NCBI RefSeq assembly: GCF_000374045.1
Contig: NZ_KB893319.1
Location: forward strand, 170 to 64,169
DNA: 64,000 nucleotides
From: Segetibacter koreensis DSM 18137
GTDB lineage: Bacteria; Bacteroidota; Bacteroidia; Chitinophagales; Chitinophagaceae
Direction of reading: 5' to 3'
A program made the position numbers and the translations under genes. A model generated the notes under the pieces. The model was given only the letters and a program-made list of their open reading frames with translations. It searched no databases and had not been told where the DNA came from. Of this stretch, positions 42,565 to 51,062 are shown in pieces; the stretch's first letter is position 1, and every line of letters begins with the position of its first letter.

Positions 42565-43806
42565 ATGAACGAAAACGTTAACAGAAGCGCCTTGTTTAAT
42601 GGGAGTTGCTTTGCACTGATCACCACTGCATTTACTTTTTCTATTCGCGCAGGCATCCTGCCGCAACTTGGGGAGGCGTTTGGCCTTTCTGCCGAACAAC
42701 TGGGATTTATCAATTCGATGTGGTTTTTAGGATTTCCTATTTCCATGATTGTCGGTGGCCTCGTTTATCACACGTTCGGGCCAAAAAATATTATGATGGT
42801 GGCTTTCGTATGCCACACTATTGGAATTTTAATGACCATTTTTGCCGGTGGATATGCAACTTTACTTATTTCCACACTTTTAATTGGAGTTGGTAATGGA
42901 TGCACCGAAGCTGCCTGTAACCCCATGATTGCAGATATGTATTCAGGGGTGAAAATGCAAAAAATGCTTGGCAGGTTCCATATGTGGTTTCCGGGCGGAA
43001 TTCTGGTTGGTTCCCTCATTTCCTTCTTCATGACAAAGATGGGATTGGGCTGGGAAGCGCAGATGTGGGTTACCATGGTTCCAACCGTTATTTATGCAGT
43101 CTTGTTTTTCGGAAAAACTTTTCCAAAATCACAATTGGAAGAAGCAAACTCTCTTGCTGAAAACTTTAAAGCAATGCTAAGCCCTGTTTATATCTTCCTG
43201 TTTTGTTGCATGGCTCTCACGGCTATTACGGAGTTTGGTCCCGGCCAATGGGTAAGTGTTGTTTTAAGTAGTAGCGGAGCCGAACCAATGATAATCTTAG
43301 CCCTTACTTCGGGTCTTATGGCAGTGGGAAGGTTTTTTGCCGGGCCGGTTGTTGGAACGTTAGGTCAAACAGGGGCACTGTTGATGGGTGCTATCTTGGC
43401 CACCATAGGTATCTATATGTTCAGCACAGTAACCGGGCCTACGGCATATTTTGCAGCCGTAGTGTTTGCAATGGGAGTTTGTTATTTCTGGCCGGTAATG
43501 ATTGGTTCAGTGGCGCATAGAGTTCCACGCAGTAGTGCCCTCGGCATGTCGATTGTTGGCGGCGTCGGTATGTTTTCAACCTCTATATTCCAACCTATCA
43601 TTGGTGGCTGGATTGATAGTGCAAGGGTTGAAAACACGGCAAAAGGTCTTACAGGAAGTGCTCTGGAACTGGCTACCGGGCAACATGCGCTACGCAATAT
43701 GATGACCTTTCCGGCGATATTAGTTGTACTGTTTATTATATTTTTCGTTTGGCAAAAAAATTCGAAGAGAGCTACAGAAAGCGAAATGACAATGGCTGTT
43801 CATTAA
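42565..43806 (+). CDS. MFS transporter, probably sugar or nucleoside uptake
   Basis: A 413-residue major facilitator protein with twelve predicted helices. The first segment ALFNGSCFALITTAFTFSIRAGILPQLG and the conserved loop QLGFINSMWFLGFPISM fit the MFS fold, and helix 4-5 loop contains NGCTEAACNPMIADMY. The GPG/RxxG-type motif A is weak. It is the first plus-strand gene of the sugar-oxidation locus, followed by a terminator, so it may be expressed separately from the permease at 44133. Substrate inferred from context only. Confidence 0.88.
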   Translation: MNENVNRSALFNGSCFALITTAFTFSIRAGILPQLGEAFGLSAEQLGFINSMWFLGFPISMIVGGLVYHTFGPKNIMMVAFVCHTIGILMTIFAGGYATLLISTLLIGVGNGCTEAACNPMIADMYSGVKMQKMLGRFHMWFPGGILVGSLISFFMTKMGLGWEAQMWVTMVPTVIYAVLFFGKTFPKSQLEEANSLAENFKAMLSPVYIFLFCCMALTAITEFGPGQWVSVVLSSSGAEPMIILALTSGLMAVGRFFAGPVVGTLGQTGALLMGAILATIGIYMFSTVTGPTAYFAAVVFAMGVCYFWPVMIGSVAHRVPRSSALGMSIVGGVGMFSTSIFQPIIGGWIDSARVENTAKGLTGSALELATGQHALRNMMTFPAILVVLFIIFFVWQKNSKRATESEMTMAVH

Positions 43807-44132
43807 TGCTTTGAAATACGATAGACTTAAATAAAAAAAGGTAAATGCTCATCGCTTTACCTTTTTTCCTTTTTTTCAAATTCTCTGCTAAATCTTCTCA
43901 AGGGATATTATTAGTTACTATTTTAATATAATTTTTGGTAAAAGAATTTTATCGGGAAGCTAAATTTTTTGAGCCAAAAGCACAACGTATTTCTTAAAGT
44001 GCTACTTTTAGTTCTCTTTACTTTATTTTAAATTTTACGAAACGTCAGGCTTCTAATTTTGGACTTGTAACACTGCGTACTTTTCGTGTAGTAAGTAAAG
44101 AGAAAATATTCTGATTTATTAACGAGTTGCCA
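43807..44132. other. Gap between the two permease genes: terminator plus distant inverted repeat
   Basis: After the terminator the region is A/T rich. TTCTCTTTACTT (44012-44023) is matched perfectly, in reverse complement, by AAGTAAAGAGAA (44093-44104), 69 bases away and ending 28 bases before the next start codon. This could be an operator pair or an mRNA leader fold. Confidence 0.5.
43834..43867 (+). terminator. Terminator after the first MFS gene
   Basis: AAAAAAGGTAAA pairs with TTTACCTTTTTT around a TGCTCATCGC loop, followed by CCTTTTTTTC. Confidence 0.85.
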
Positions 44133-45380
44133 ATGAAATCTGCCATACGGTTCAGGCTTTCTACGATGATGTTTCTCAACTTCTTTATATGGGGAGCGTG
44201 GTATGTAACTATGGGCACTTATTTAAAATCTATTAAAGGTGTAACCGATGTTCAGGTTGGTATTGCTTATGGAACACAATCTCTCGGAGCTATTATTGCA
44301 CCTTTCTTTGTTGGACTAATTGCAGATAAATTCTTTTCGGCTCAGAAAATATTAGGTGTTCTACATTTGGGCGGTGCTGCTGCTTTATACTATTTGACTA
44401 TTGTTGATAATTTTTCTGCATTTTATCCGGGCTTACTTATTTATATGATTTTATTTATGCCAACCCTGGCCCTGATTAATGCGGTTTCGTTTAACCAGGT
44501 AGGCGATCCTGAAAAAGATTTTGCTAAAATACGAGTTTGGGGAACGATTGGTTGGATAGTAGCAGGATTAATTATCGGATGGATGGCATGGGAACAAACA
44601 AATTCTTTGGTGCTTACGTTTCGATTAGCTGCTGCAGTTTCGTTTATAATGGGTCTTTTTAGTTTTACTTTACCTGACACACCTCCTACTAAAGCTGGAA
44701 CTAAAGTGACTTTTGGCGAAATAATAGGTCTGGACGCCATTGGATTATTAAAAGACAGAAACTTTCTTATTTTCTTTTTGTCCTCATTATTAATATGTAT
44801 TCCCCTGGCTTTTTATTACCAGGAAACCAATATTTTTTTAAATGAATTAAAGGTGCAGGGAGCAGCAGGAAAAATGGCTTTGGGGCAAATGTCAGAATTA
44901 GTATTTATGATATTAATGCCTTTTTTCTTTGTACGGTTAGGTGTGAAAAAAATGTTGCTTTTTGGAATGGCTGCCTGGGCAGCGAGGTATTTATTTTTTG
45001 GTTTTGGAAACACAGGCAGCGGAATGTGGATGTTGTACGCCGGAATTATTCTTCATGGTGTATGTTACGATTTCTTTTTTGTAACAGGACAAATTTATAC
45101 AAATGATAAGGCCGGAGATAAGTTTAGGGCTTCAGCCCAGGGTATGATAACGCTCGCAACCTATGGTGTCGGAATGCTTATTGGCTTTTGGGTAGCAGGT
45201 CTTGTGGCAGAAAAATACTCTGTAGCAGATGGACATGATTGGAAGAACATCTGGATGATACCTGCTGCAATATCTGCAGTCGTTTTTATTTTGTATGCAG
45301 TTTTTTTTAGAGATGATAAAAGGAAAATAATTTCAGAGTCCGAAGCTGAAAAGGGATTGGCTACCAGTCCGGTAACGTAA
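44133..45380 (+). CDS. NupG/XapB-like nucleoside permease family MFS transporter
   Basis: A 415-residue transporter of the nucleoside:H+ symporter (NHS) group of MFS proteins. It has the family start RFRLSTMMFLNFFIWGAWYV and the loop VGIAYGTQSLGAIIAPFFVGLIADKFF, then VRVWGTIGW-type helix 5 residues (KIRVWGTIGWIVAG). In Bacteroidota these permeases occur in many carbohydrate loci, so the cargo need not be a nucleoside. ATG 44133 is preferred to TTG 44127. It is followed after only 18 bases by a TIM-barrel gene. Confidence 0.9.
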   Translation: MKSAIRFRLSTMMFLNFFIWGAWYVTMGTYLKSIKGVTDVQVGIAYGTQSLGAIIAPFFVGLIADKFFSAQKILGVLHLGGAAALYYLTIVDNFSAFYPGLLIYMILFMPTLALINAVSFNQVGDPEKDFAKIRVWGTIGWIVAGLIIGWMAWEQTNSLVLTFRLAAAVSFIMGLFSFTLPDTPPTKAGTKVTFGEIIGLDAIGLLKDRNFLIFFLSSLLICIPLAFYYQETNIFLNELKVQGAAGKMALGQMSELVFMILMPFFFVRLGVKKMLLFGMAAWAARYLFFGFGNTGSGMWMLYAGIILHGVCYDFFFVTGQIYTNDKAGDKFRASAQGMITLATYGVGMLIGFWVAGLVAEKYSVADGHDWKNIWMIPAAISAVVFILYAVFFRDDKRKIISESEAEKGLATSPVT

Positions 45381-45398
45381 ATATATATAACACAAAAA

Positions 45399-46283
45399 AT
45401 GAAAAAGCAAACTACTCGCCGCGAGGTATTTAAGAATATTATGTTAGGTAGTGCTGCAGTTGTTGCGGCACCAGGATTATCTATTGCGGCGTGTAATGAA
45501 ACGGAAAATAAAGACATGCTAAAAGGAAACATAAAACACTCTGTTTGCCGCTGGACTTACAATTTTCTTTCATTAGATGAACTTTGTAAAACTGTAAAAG
45601 ATATAGGATTTGCTGCTATTGATCTTGTAGGACCAAAAGATTGGGATACTTTAAAAAAATATGGCATTTTCTCTTCTATGTGTAATGGAGCAGAAATCAG
45701 CCTGACGGAAGGATGGAATGATAAGCAATATCATCCAACCTTAATTAAAAACTACACCGAACATATTGACCTTGTTTCAAAAGCCGGCTATAAAAATTTA
45801 ATTTGTTTTAGTGGCAGCAGGCGGGGTATGGATGACCAGGTGGGTTTGAAAACGTGTGCAGAAGGATTGAAGCAGATAATATCTCTTGCTGAAAAAAAAG
45901 GTGTAGTAATACAGATGGAATTGCTTAACAGTAAAGTTGATCACAAAGATTATATGTGTGATCATTCAGCCTGGGGAGTGGAGTTATGCAAACAGGTAGG
46001 TTCAGAAAACTTCAAACTCCTGTACGATATTTATCACATGCAGATAGATGAAGGGGATGTTATAAGAACTATTCAGAACAATTATCAGTATTTCGGTCAC
46101 TATCATACAGGCGGTGTACCGGGAAGACATGAGATAGATGAAAGCCAGGAATTGTATTATCCGGCTATTATAAAAGCAATAAAAGCAACAGGTTTTAGTG
46201 ATTATCTGGCGCAGGAATTTATTCCGGCAAAAGAAGATAAGATAGCTTCTTTAAGGGACGCTGTAAAACTTTGCGACATATAG
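45399..46283 (+). CDS. Tat-exported hydroxypyruvate isomerase-like TIM-barrel protein
   Basis: A 294-residue protein with a Tat-type signal (TTRREVFKNIMLGSAAVVAA) and a possible lipid-attachment Cys at the end of the signal (SIAAC). The mature TIM barrel resembles hydroxypyruvate isomerase: catalytic Glu in VIQMELLNSKVDH, metal ligands in LYDIYHMQID and YFGHYHTGGVPGRHE, and the second Glu in LAQEFIPAKED. In a locus with glycoside dehydrogenase genes it more likely acts on a keto sugar in the periplasm than on hydroxypyruvate. It lies between a permease gene and the GMC gene. Confidence 0.87.
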   Translation: MKKQTTRREVFKNIMLGSAAVVAAPGLSIAACNETENKDMLKGNIKHSVCRWTYNFLSLDELCKTVKDIGFAAIDLVGPKDWDTLKKYGIFSSMCNGAEISLTEGWNDKQYHPTLIKNYTEHIDLVSKAGYKNLICFSGSRRGMDDQVGLKTCAEGLKQIISLAEKKGVVIQMELLNSKVDHKDYMCDHSAWGVELCKQVGSENFKLLYDIYHMQIDEGDVIRTIQNNYQYFGHYHTGGVPGRHEIDESQELYYPAIIKAIKATGFSDYLAQEFIPAKEDKIASLRDAVKLCDI

Positions 46284-46360
46284 TCTGATCGGTTTTATAC
46301 TTTTTTAAATATTGTAATTAAACTATTAAATTCATTATATCATTTTAATTATCGATTGTC

Positions 46361-48046
46361 ATGGCAAATAACACTTATGATGCGATTGTAGTTGGCTCCG
46401 GTATTAGCGGAGGGTGGGCTGCGAAAGAGCTTACCGAAAAAGGACTAAAGGTTTTGATGCTTGAACGTGGTCATCACATAGAGCATATTAAAGATTATGC
46501 GGATAGCAATAAGCCTGCGTGGGAGTATCCGCACCGTGGCGGACGTACACAAAAAATGATTGATGATTACCCGGTATTAAAAAGAGATTACCCTTTAAAC
46601 GAACGCAATCTTTCTTTTTGGGCCGTTGATAAAGATAGTCCATACGTTGAAAAGAAACCATTTGGTTGGTTTCGCGGATATCATACCGGTGGACGTTCGT
46701 TGATGTGGGGTAGACAAAGCTATCGGCTAAGCGACCTTGATTTTGAAGCTAATGCAAAAGATGGTATCGCTATTGATTGGCCTATCCGGTATAAAGATAT
46801 TGCTCCATGGTATGATCATGCAGAAACATTTGCCGGCATTAGCGGATCAAAGGAAGGATTACCCCAATTGCCTGATGGTAAATTTTTGCCACCCATGGAT
46901 ATGAATATCGTAGAGCAAACTGTTGCTGCGCGAATAAAAGATCATTATAAAAATAAAAGAACAATGATCATTGGGCGCACTGCCAATCTCACGCAAACAA
47001 TTCCCGGACGACCATCACCTTGTCAGTACAGAAATATTTGTTCAAACGGCTGTCCGTTTGGAGGCTATTTCAGTACCCAGTCATCCACACTCCCCGCAGC
47101 CAATGCAACAGGTAATTTAACGCTTCGCACGTTTTCGATAGTTACAGATATTATTTATGATAAGGATACAAAAAAAGCAAAAGGCGTAAGAGTAGTAGAT
47201 GCAAGAACCAATGAAGCACTTGAATTTAACAGCAAAATAGTTTTTCTGTGTGCTTCTACTTTTCCCTCTACGGCAATATTGATGAGAACTGCTACTGATA
47301 TATGGCCTGATGGCTTAGGAAGTAGCAGCGGCGAGTTAGGCCATAATGTAATGGATCATCATTTAAAACTTGGGGCTGTCGGAGACATGGAAGGCTTTGA
47401 AGATAAATATTATTCAGGATTTAGGCCTAATGGTATCTATATTCCACGCTTTCGCAATCTGCCCGGAGATGAAAAAAGAAATTACCTGCGTGGTTTTGGA
47501 TACCAGGGATCTGCCAGTCGTGAAAGTTGGTCGAGACAGGTAGCGGAATTAAGTATCGGCGCTGATTTGAAAGAAGCATTGGGGCAACCTGGCAAATGGA
47601 CTATGGGCATAGGTGGTTTTGGTGAAATGTTACCATATCACGACAATATGATTTCTTTGTCAAAAGATAAAAAAGATAAATGGAACATGCCCCAAATCGT
47701 ATTTGATGTTGAATTCAAGGAAAATGAAAAGAACATGCGAAAAGACATAGTTGCTGATGCTGTTGAAATGCTTGAGGCTGCCGGGGTGAAAAATGTAAAA
47801 GGTCACGATGAAGGTTGTGAGCCTGGCTGGGGAATACACGAAATGGGTACTGCAAGAATGGGTAGAGATCCTAAAACATCTGTGTTGAACAGCAATAATC
47901 AAGTATGGGACTGCAAAAATGTTTTTGTAACCGACGGATCATTCATGACCTCAGCATCGTGCGTAAATCCTTCATTAACATATATGGCAATGACAGCCAG
48001 GGCAGCTGATTTTGCAGTTAAGGAATTGAAAAAAGGAAATATTTAG
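46361..48046 (+). CDS. GMC family flavoprotein, probable glycoside 3-dehydrogenase catalytic subunit
   Basis: A 561-residue glucose-methanol-choline oxidoreductase. FAD binding is by VGSGISGGWAAKEL near the start; the catalytic pair is His493 (IHEMGTARMG) and Asn536 (CVNPSLTYMA). A Cys cluster, CQYRNICSNGC (Cys221, Cys227, Cys231), resembles the iron-sulfur ligands of FAD-dependent glucose dehydrogenases. It has no signal peptide, while the next gene is a Tat-exported subunit-3 protein; such pairs are exported together as a folded complex in known glucoside 3-dehydrogenases. It would oxidise C3-OH of a sugar or glycoside and pass electrons to cytochrome c. Confidence 0.9.
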   Translation: MANNTYDAIVVGSGISGGWAAKELTEKGLKVLMLERGHHIEHIKDYADSNKPAWEYPHRGGRTQKMIDDYPVLKRDYPLNERNLSFWAVDKDSPYVEKKPFGWFRGYHTGGRSLMWGRQSYRLSDLDFEANAKDGIAIDWPIRYKDIAPWYDHAETFAGISGSKEGLPQLPDGKFLPPMDMNIVEQTVAARIKDHYKNKRTMIIGRTANLTQTIPGRPSPCQYRNICSNGCPFGGYFSTQSSTLPAANATGNLTLRTFSIVTDIIYDKDTKKAKGVRVVDARTNEALEFNSKIVFLCASTFPSTAILMRTATDIWPDGLGSSSGELGHNVMDHHLKLGAVGDMEGFEDKYYSGFRPNGIYIPRFRNLPGDEKRNYLRGFGYQGSASRESWSRQVAELSIGADLKEALGQPGKWTMGIGGFGEMLPYHDNMISLSKDKKDKWNMPQIVFDVEFKENEKNMRKDIVADAVEMLEAAGVKNVKGHDEGCEPGWGIHEMGTARMGRDPKTSVLNSNNQVWDCKNVFVTDGSFMTSASCVNPSLTYMAMTARAADFAVKELKKGNI

Positions 48047-48129
48047 ATTCAGATGTCAGAGGTGATGAGATGATGGTGTCAATAATAATAACAGTAATTC
48101 TTTGAGTAATTAATTTTTAAACTTTTCAA

Positions 48130-48771
48130 ATGAACAGACGTGAACTTTTAAAAATGATCGCAGCTGCTACCGGCGGAGCAATGATTGGTGGAGAACTTTT
48201 ATTGTCCGGATGTAAGTCAGAAACCAAATCCGCTCCTGTTGCATTTACCGCGGAGAATATCGCTTTTTTGGATGAAGTAGCAGAGACTATATTGCCACAA
48301 ACAAATACAGCGGGAGCTAAAGCTGCCGGCGTAGGAAGATTTATGACGGTAATGGTAAATGATTGCTATACGAAAGATGACCAGGAAATTTTTCATAAAG
48401 GATTAACTACACTTGATGATGCATGCAATAAAATGCATGGTCACGGCTTTATGAAGGCCACTCCGGAACAGCGTAAAGCATTGCTTGTTTCAGTAGATAA
48501 GGAAACCAATGACTATATAAAAAAGAAAGCCGATCTTGAGAATCAACAAAAAGAAAAGCAAAAACAAGGGCAGGAAAAAAGTACAGATGATTTTAAAAAG
48601 CAGACTATGCCCAATCATTATTTTCAACAACTGAAACAGCTTGCCATCTTCGGATATTTCACTTCAGAGAAAGGCAGAACAGAAGGTCTGCGGTATACTC
48701 CGGTTCCTGGAAAGTTTCAGGGAGTTATTGATTACAAAAAAGGAGAGAAAGCATTTGCAGGCCTTACCTGA
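48130..48771 (+). CDS. Gluconate 2-dehydrogenase subunit 3-type protein (first copy)
   Basis: A 213-residue small subunit with a twin-arginine signal (NRRELLKMIAAATGG) and a lipobox-like LLLSGC. The family block FTAENIAFLDEVAETILPQT and the C-terminal FGYFTSEKGRTEGLRY are present. A Lys/Gln/Glu-rich insertion (about residues 136-160) is absent from the second copy. Subunit-3 proteins accompany GMC flavoproteins, carrying the export signal and stabilising the enzyme. It follows the GMC gene by 83 bases, the expected order. Confidence 0.9.
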   Translation: MNRRELLKMIAAATGGAMIGGELLLSGCKSETKSAPVAFTAENIAFLDEVAETILPQTNTAGAKAAGVGRFMTVMVNDCYTKDDQEIFHKGLTTLDDACNKMHGHGFMKATPEQRKALLVSVDKETNDYIKKKADLENQQKEKQKQGQEKSTDDFKKQTMPNHYFQQLKQLAIFGYFTSEKGRTEGLRYTPVPGKFQGVIDYKKGEKAFAGLT

Positions 48772-48805
48772 TCTGTATTAATTTCCTGTATAAAGAATAA
48801 TATTA

Positions 48806-48817
48806 TACCGATCGGTA
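48806..48817. promoter_or_regulatory. Perfect 12-bp palindrome, candidate operator
   Basis: TACCGATCGGTA is a perfect palindrome in the 127-base gap before the Tat-exported Gfo/Idh/MocA gene, an otherwise A/T-rich stretch. Candidate site for a dimeric regulator; none is encoded close by. Confidence 0.45.
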
Positions 48818-48898
48818 CATATTCAACGTACTGTGCAAGTACCAGAATATGTAGTGAATAATTTAAAAATCAGACTTTTAAGTTGTAAAGAATATAAA

Positions 48899-50368
48899 AT
48901 GATTGACGAAAAAGACATTAATCTACATGACAACTCCAGAAGAGATTTTATAAAAACTACAGCTTTAGCTGCTGCAGGTTTTATGATAGTGCCAAGGCAC
49001 GTGCTAGGCAAAGGATTTATAGCACCAAGTGATCGCCTTACCATTGCGAGTGTTGGGGTTGGAGGAAAAGGAGAAAGCGATATAGCTCATTTCTTTAAAA
49101 GCGGTAAGGCCGATATTGCATACCTATGTGATGTTGACGATGTAAGAGCAGCTACAACAGTAAAAAATTTCCCCAAAGCCAAATATTACAAAGACTGGCG
49201 TGAAATGCTCGATAAAGAATCTAAAAATTTCGATGCCGTTTCAGTATCAACACCAGATCACAATCATGCTGTTGCTGCTTTAGCAGCTATGCAGTTGGGA
49301 AAACATGTATACGTACAAAAGCCACTGACTCACGATGTATTTGAAGCACGTGTGCTAACCGATGCTGCGAAGCGCTACAAAGTAGTTACCCAGATGGGAA
49401 ACCAGGGAGCATCAGGTGACGGAGTAAGGCAATTGATGGAATGGTATGACGCAGGTACAATAGGCGATGTTCATACCGTATACGTATGGACAAACAGGCC
49501 GGTGTGGCCACAAGGTATTCCCTGGCCGGAAACAAAAGCTGAGGTGCCTAAAACTTTAGACTGGAATCTCTGGTTAGGAACTGCACCGTATAAAGATTAC
49601 GTAGAAAAACTTGTTCCTTTCAACTGGCGAGGATGGTGGGATTATGGTACCGGAGCATTGGGAGACATGGGATGTCACCTTGTAGAACCGGCGTTTAGAG
49701 TATTAAATCTTCAATACATCTCCGATGTTCAGGCAAGCGTAGGTACTGTTTATGTTGATGAGTTTAAGCAGGGATATTTTCCTGAAAGTGTTCCTCCTTC
49801 AAGTCATGTAACTATGAATTTTCCAAAGACCGATAAAACAAAGGGACCTGTAAAAGTTCATTGGATGGATGGAGGTATACAGCCTGAAAGGCCAGACGAA
49901 TTAGGCCCTAACGAAGTGTTTGGAGATGGAGGAAATGGAGTTTTATTTATCGGAACAAAAGGGAAAATGATGTGTGGCACCTACGGAGCTGATCCTAAAT
50001 TATTACCAACATCAAGAACTGAACAGGTGCATGTAAAACAAAAATATCCGAGAGTGCCAGGTGGCGCCGAAGGTCACTATGCTCAATGGGTGGAAGGAGC
50101 CATAGCAGGTTATGGTAAAATGCAACTTAGTTCGCCTTTTGAAATTGCAGGTCCGCTTACTGAGGCTCTTTGTATGGCAAATCTCGCTATAAGAGGTCAC
50201 GACATACGGGTAGATAAAGCCGGCGGAAAAGGCTTTGATTATCCTGGCCGTGATATCAAACTTATTTGGGATAAAGAAAATATGAAAGTGACTAATTTTG
50301 ATACAGTAAATCAATTTGTAAAACGCAAATACAGGGATGGCTTTAGTGTTGGACAATTAGGTGCATGA
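48899..50368 (+). CDS. Tat-exported Gfo/Idh/MocA family protein
   Basis: A 489-residue protein with a Tat signal (NSRRDFIKTTALAAAGFMIV, residues 12-31). Rossmann motif IASVGVGGKGES; the EKP position reads QKP (Gln140-Lys141-Pro142), and the conserved DMGCHLVEPAF region follows. The C-terminal extension is of the large Bacteroidota type. Exported members of this family carry bound NAD(H) and act as non-classical sugar oxidoreductases or glycosidases. ATG 48899 is preferred because the GTG at 48833 would add a non-signal extension. It sits between the two subunit-3 genes. Confidence 0.9.
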   Translation: MIDEKDINLHDNSRRDFIKTTALAAAGFMIVPRHVLGKGFIAPSDRLTIASVGVGGKGESDIAHFFKSGKADIAYLCDVDDVRAATTVKNFPKAKYYKDWREMLDKESKNFDAVSVSTPDHNHAVAALAAMQLGKHVYVQKPLTHDVFEARVLTDAAKRYKVVTQMGNQGASGDGVRQLMEWYDAGTIGDVHTVYVWTNRPVWPQGIPWPETKAEVPKTLDWNLWLGTAPYKDYVEKLVPFNWRGWWDYGTGALGDMGCHLVEPAFRVLNLQYISDVQASVGTVYVDEFKQGYFPESVPPSSHVTMNFPKTDKTKGPVKVHWMDGGIQPERPDELGPNEVFGDGGNGVLFIGTKGKMMCGTYGADPKLLPTSRTEQVHVKQKYPRVPGGAEGHYAQWVEGAIAGYGKMQLSSPFEIAGPLTEALCMANLAIRGHDIRVDKAGGKGFDYPGRDIKLIWDKENMKVTNFDTVNQFVKRKYRDGFSVGQLGA

Positions 50369-50462
50369 GGAAGAGATGACTTATACATTCTACGATAAAG
50401 ATATAGCACACTATTCAGTATAAAAAGAGCTTTAATTATTAATCACTATATATTTTATTATT

Positions 50463-51020
50463 GTGAACAGAAGAGAAGCGGTTCAACATATAAGCTTGTT
50501 GCTGGGTGGAACAATCTTAGGGGCAAATACTTTTATAGCATGTAAAAGCAATGACAATAATGCGGTTAGCTTTACAGAAAAAGACGTTGCTTTATTAGAT
50601 GAGATAGCTGATACTATTTTGCCTTCAACGAAAACCCCGGGAGCTAAAGCGGCAAAAGTCGGACAGTTTATGACCGTTATGGTGAATGACTGTTATGATG
50701 AAAACGATCAGAAAGTCTTTCATGATGGTATGAAGAAAATACAGGATCTTTCTGAAAAAGAGTATAACGACAAGTTTACTGACATTAAACCTGAAAAAAG
50801 GCATGCTTTGCTGGTAAAACTTGACAATGAGCAGAAAGAAGCTATGAAAACATGGAAAGCAAACGAACCAAAGCATTATTTCAGGCTGATGAAGGAGTTG
50901 ACATTGTTGGGATATTTTACATCAGAAATAGGATGTACCCAGGCAAGAAGATATGTTCAGACCCCGGGCAGGTACGATGCATGTATCCCTTATAAGAAAG
51001 GCGAGAAAGCATGGGCATAA
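50463..51020 (+). CDS. Gluconate 2-dehydrogenase subunit 3-type protein (second copy)
   Basis: A 185-residue paralogue of the gene at 48130, with twin-arginine signal (NRREAVQHISLLLGG) and FIAC at its end. It keeps FTEKDVALLDEIADTILPST and LGYFTSEIGCTQARRY but lacks the charged insertion of the first copy. The start appears to be GTG at 50463. Only one GMC subunit is encoded in the window, so the second copy either gives an alternative complex with it or serves another enzyme elsewhere. Confidence 0.9.
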   Translation: MNRREAVQHISLLLGGTILGANTFIACKSNDNNAVSFTEKDVALLDEIADTILPSTKTPGAKAAKVGQFMTVMVNDCYDENDQKVFHDGMKKIQDLSEKEYNDKFTDIKPEKRHALLVKLDNEQKEAMKTWKANEPKHYFRLMKELTLLGYFTSEIGCTQARRYVQTPGRYDACIPYKKGEKAWA

Positions 51021-51062
51021 TTATAGTGTTTTAAAACAGATCAAACAGATAGGGTATATATA

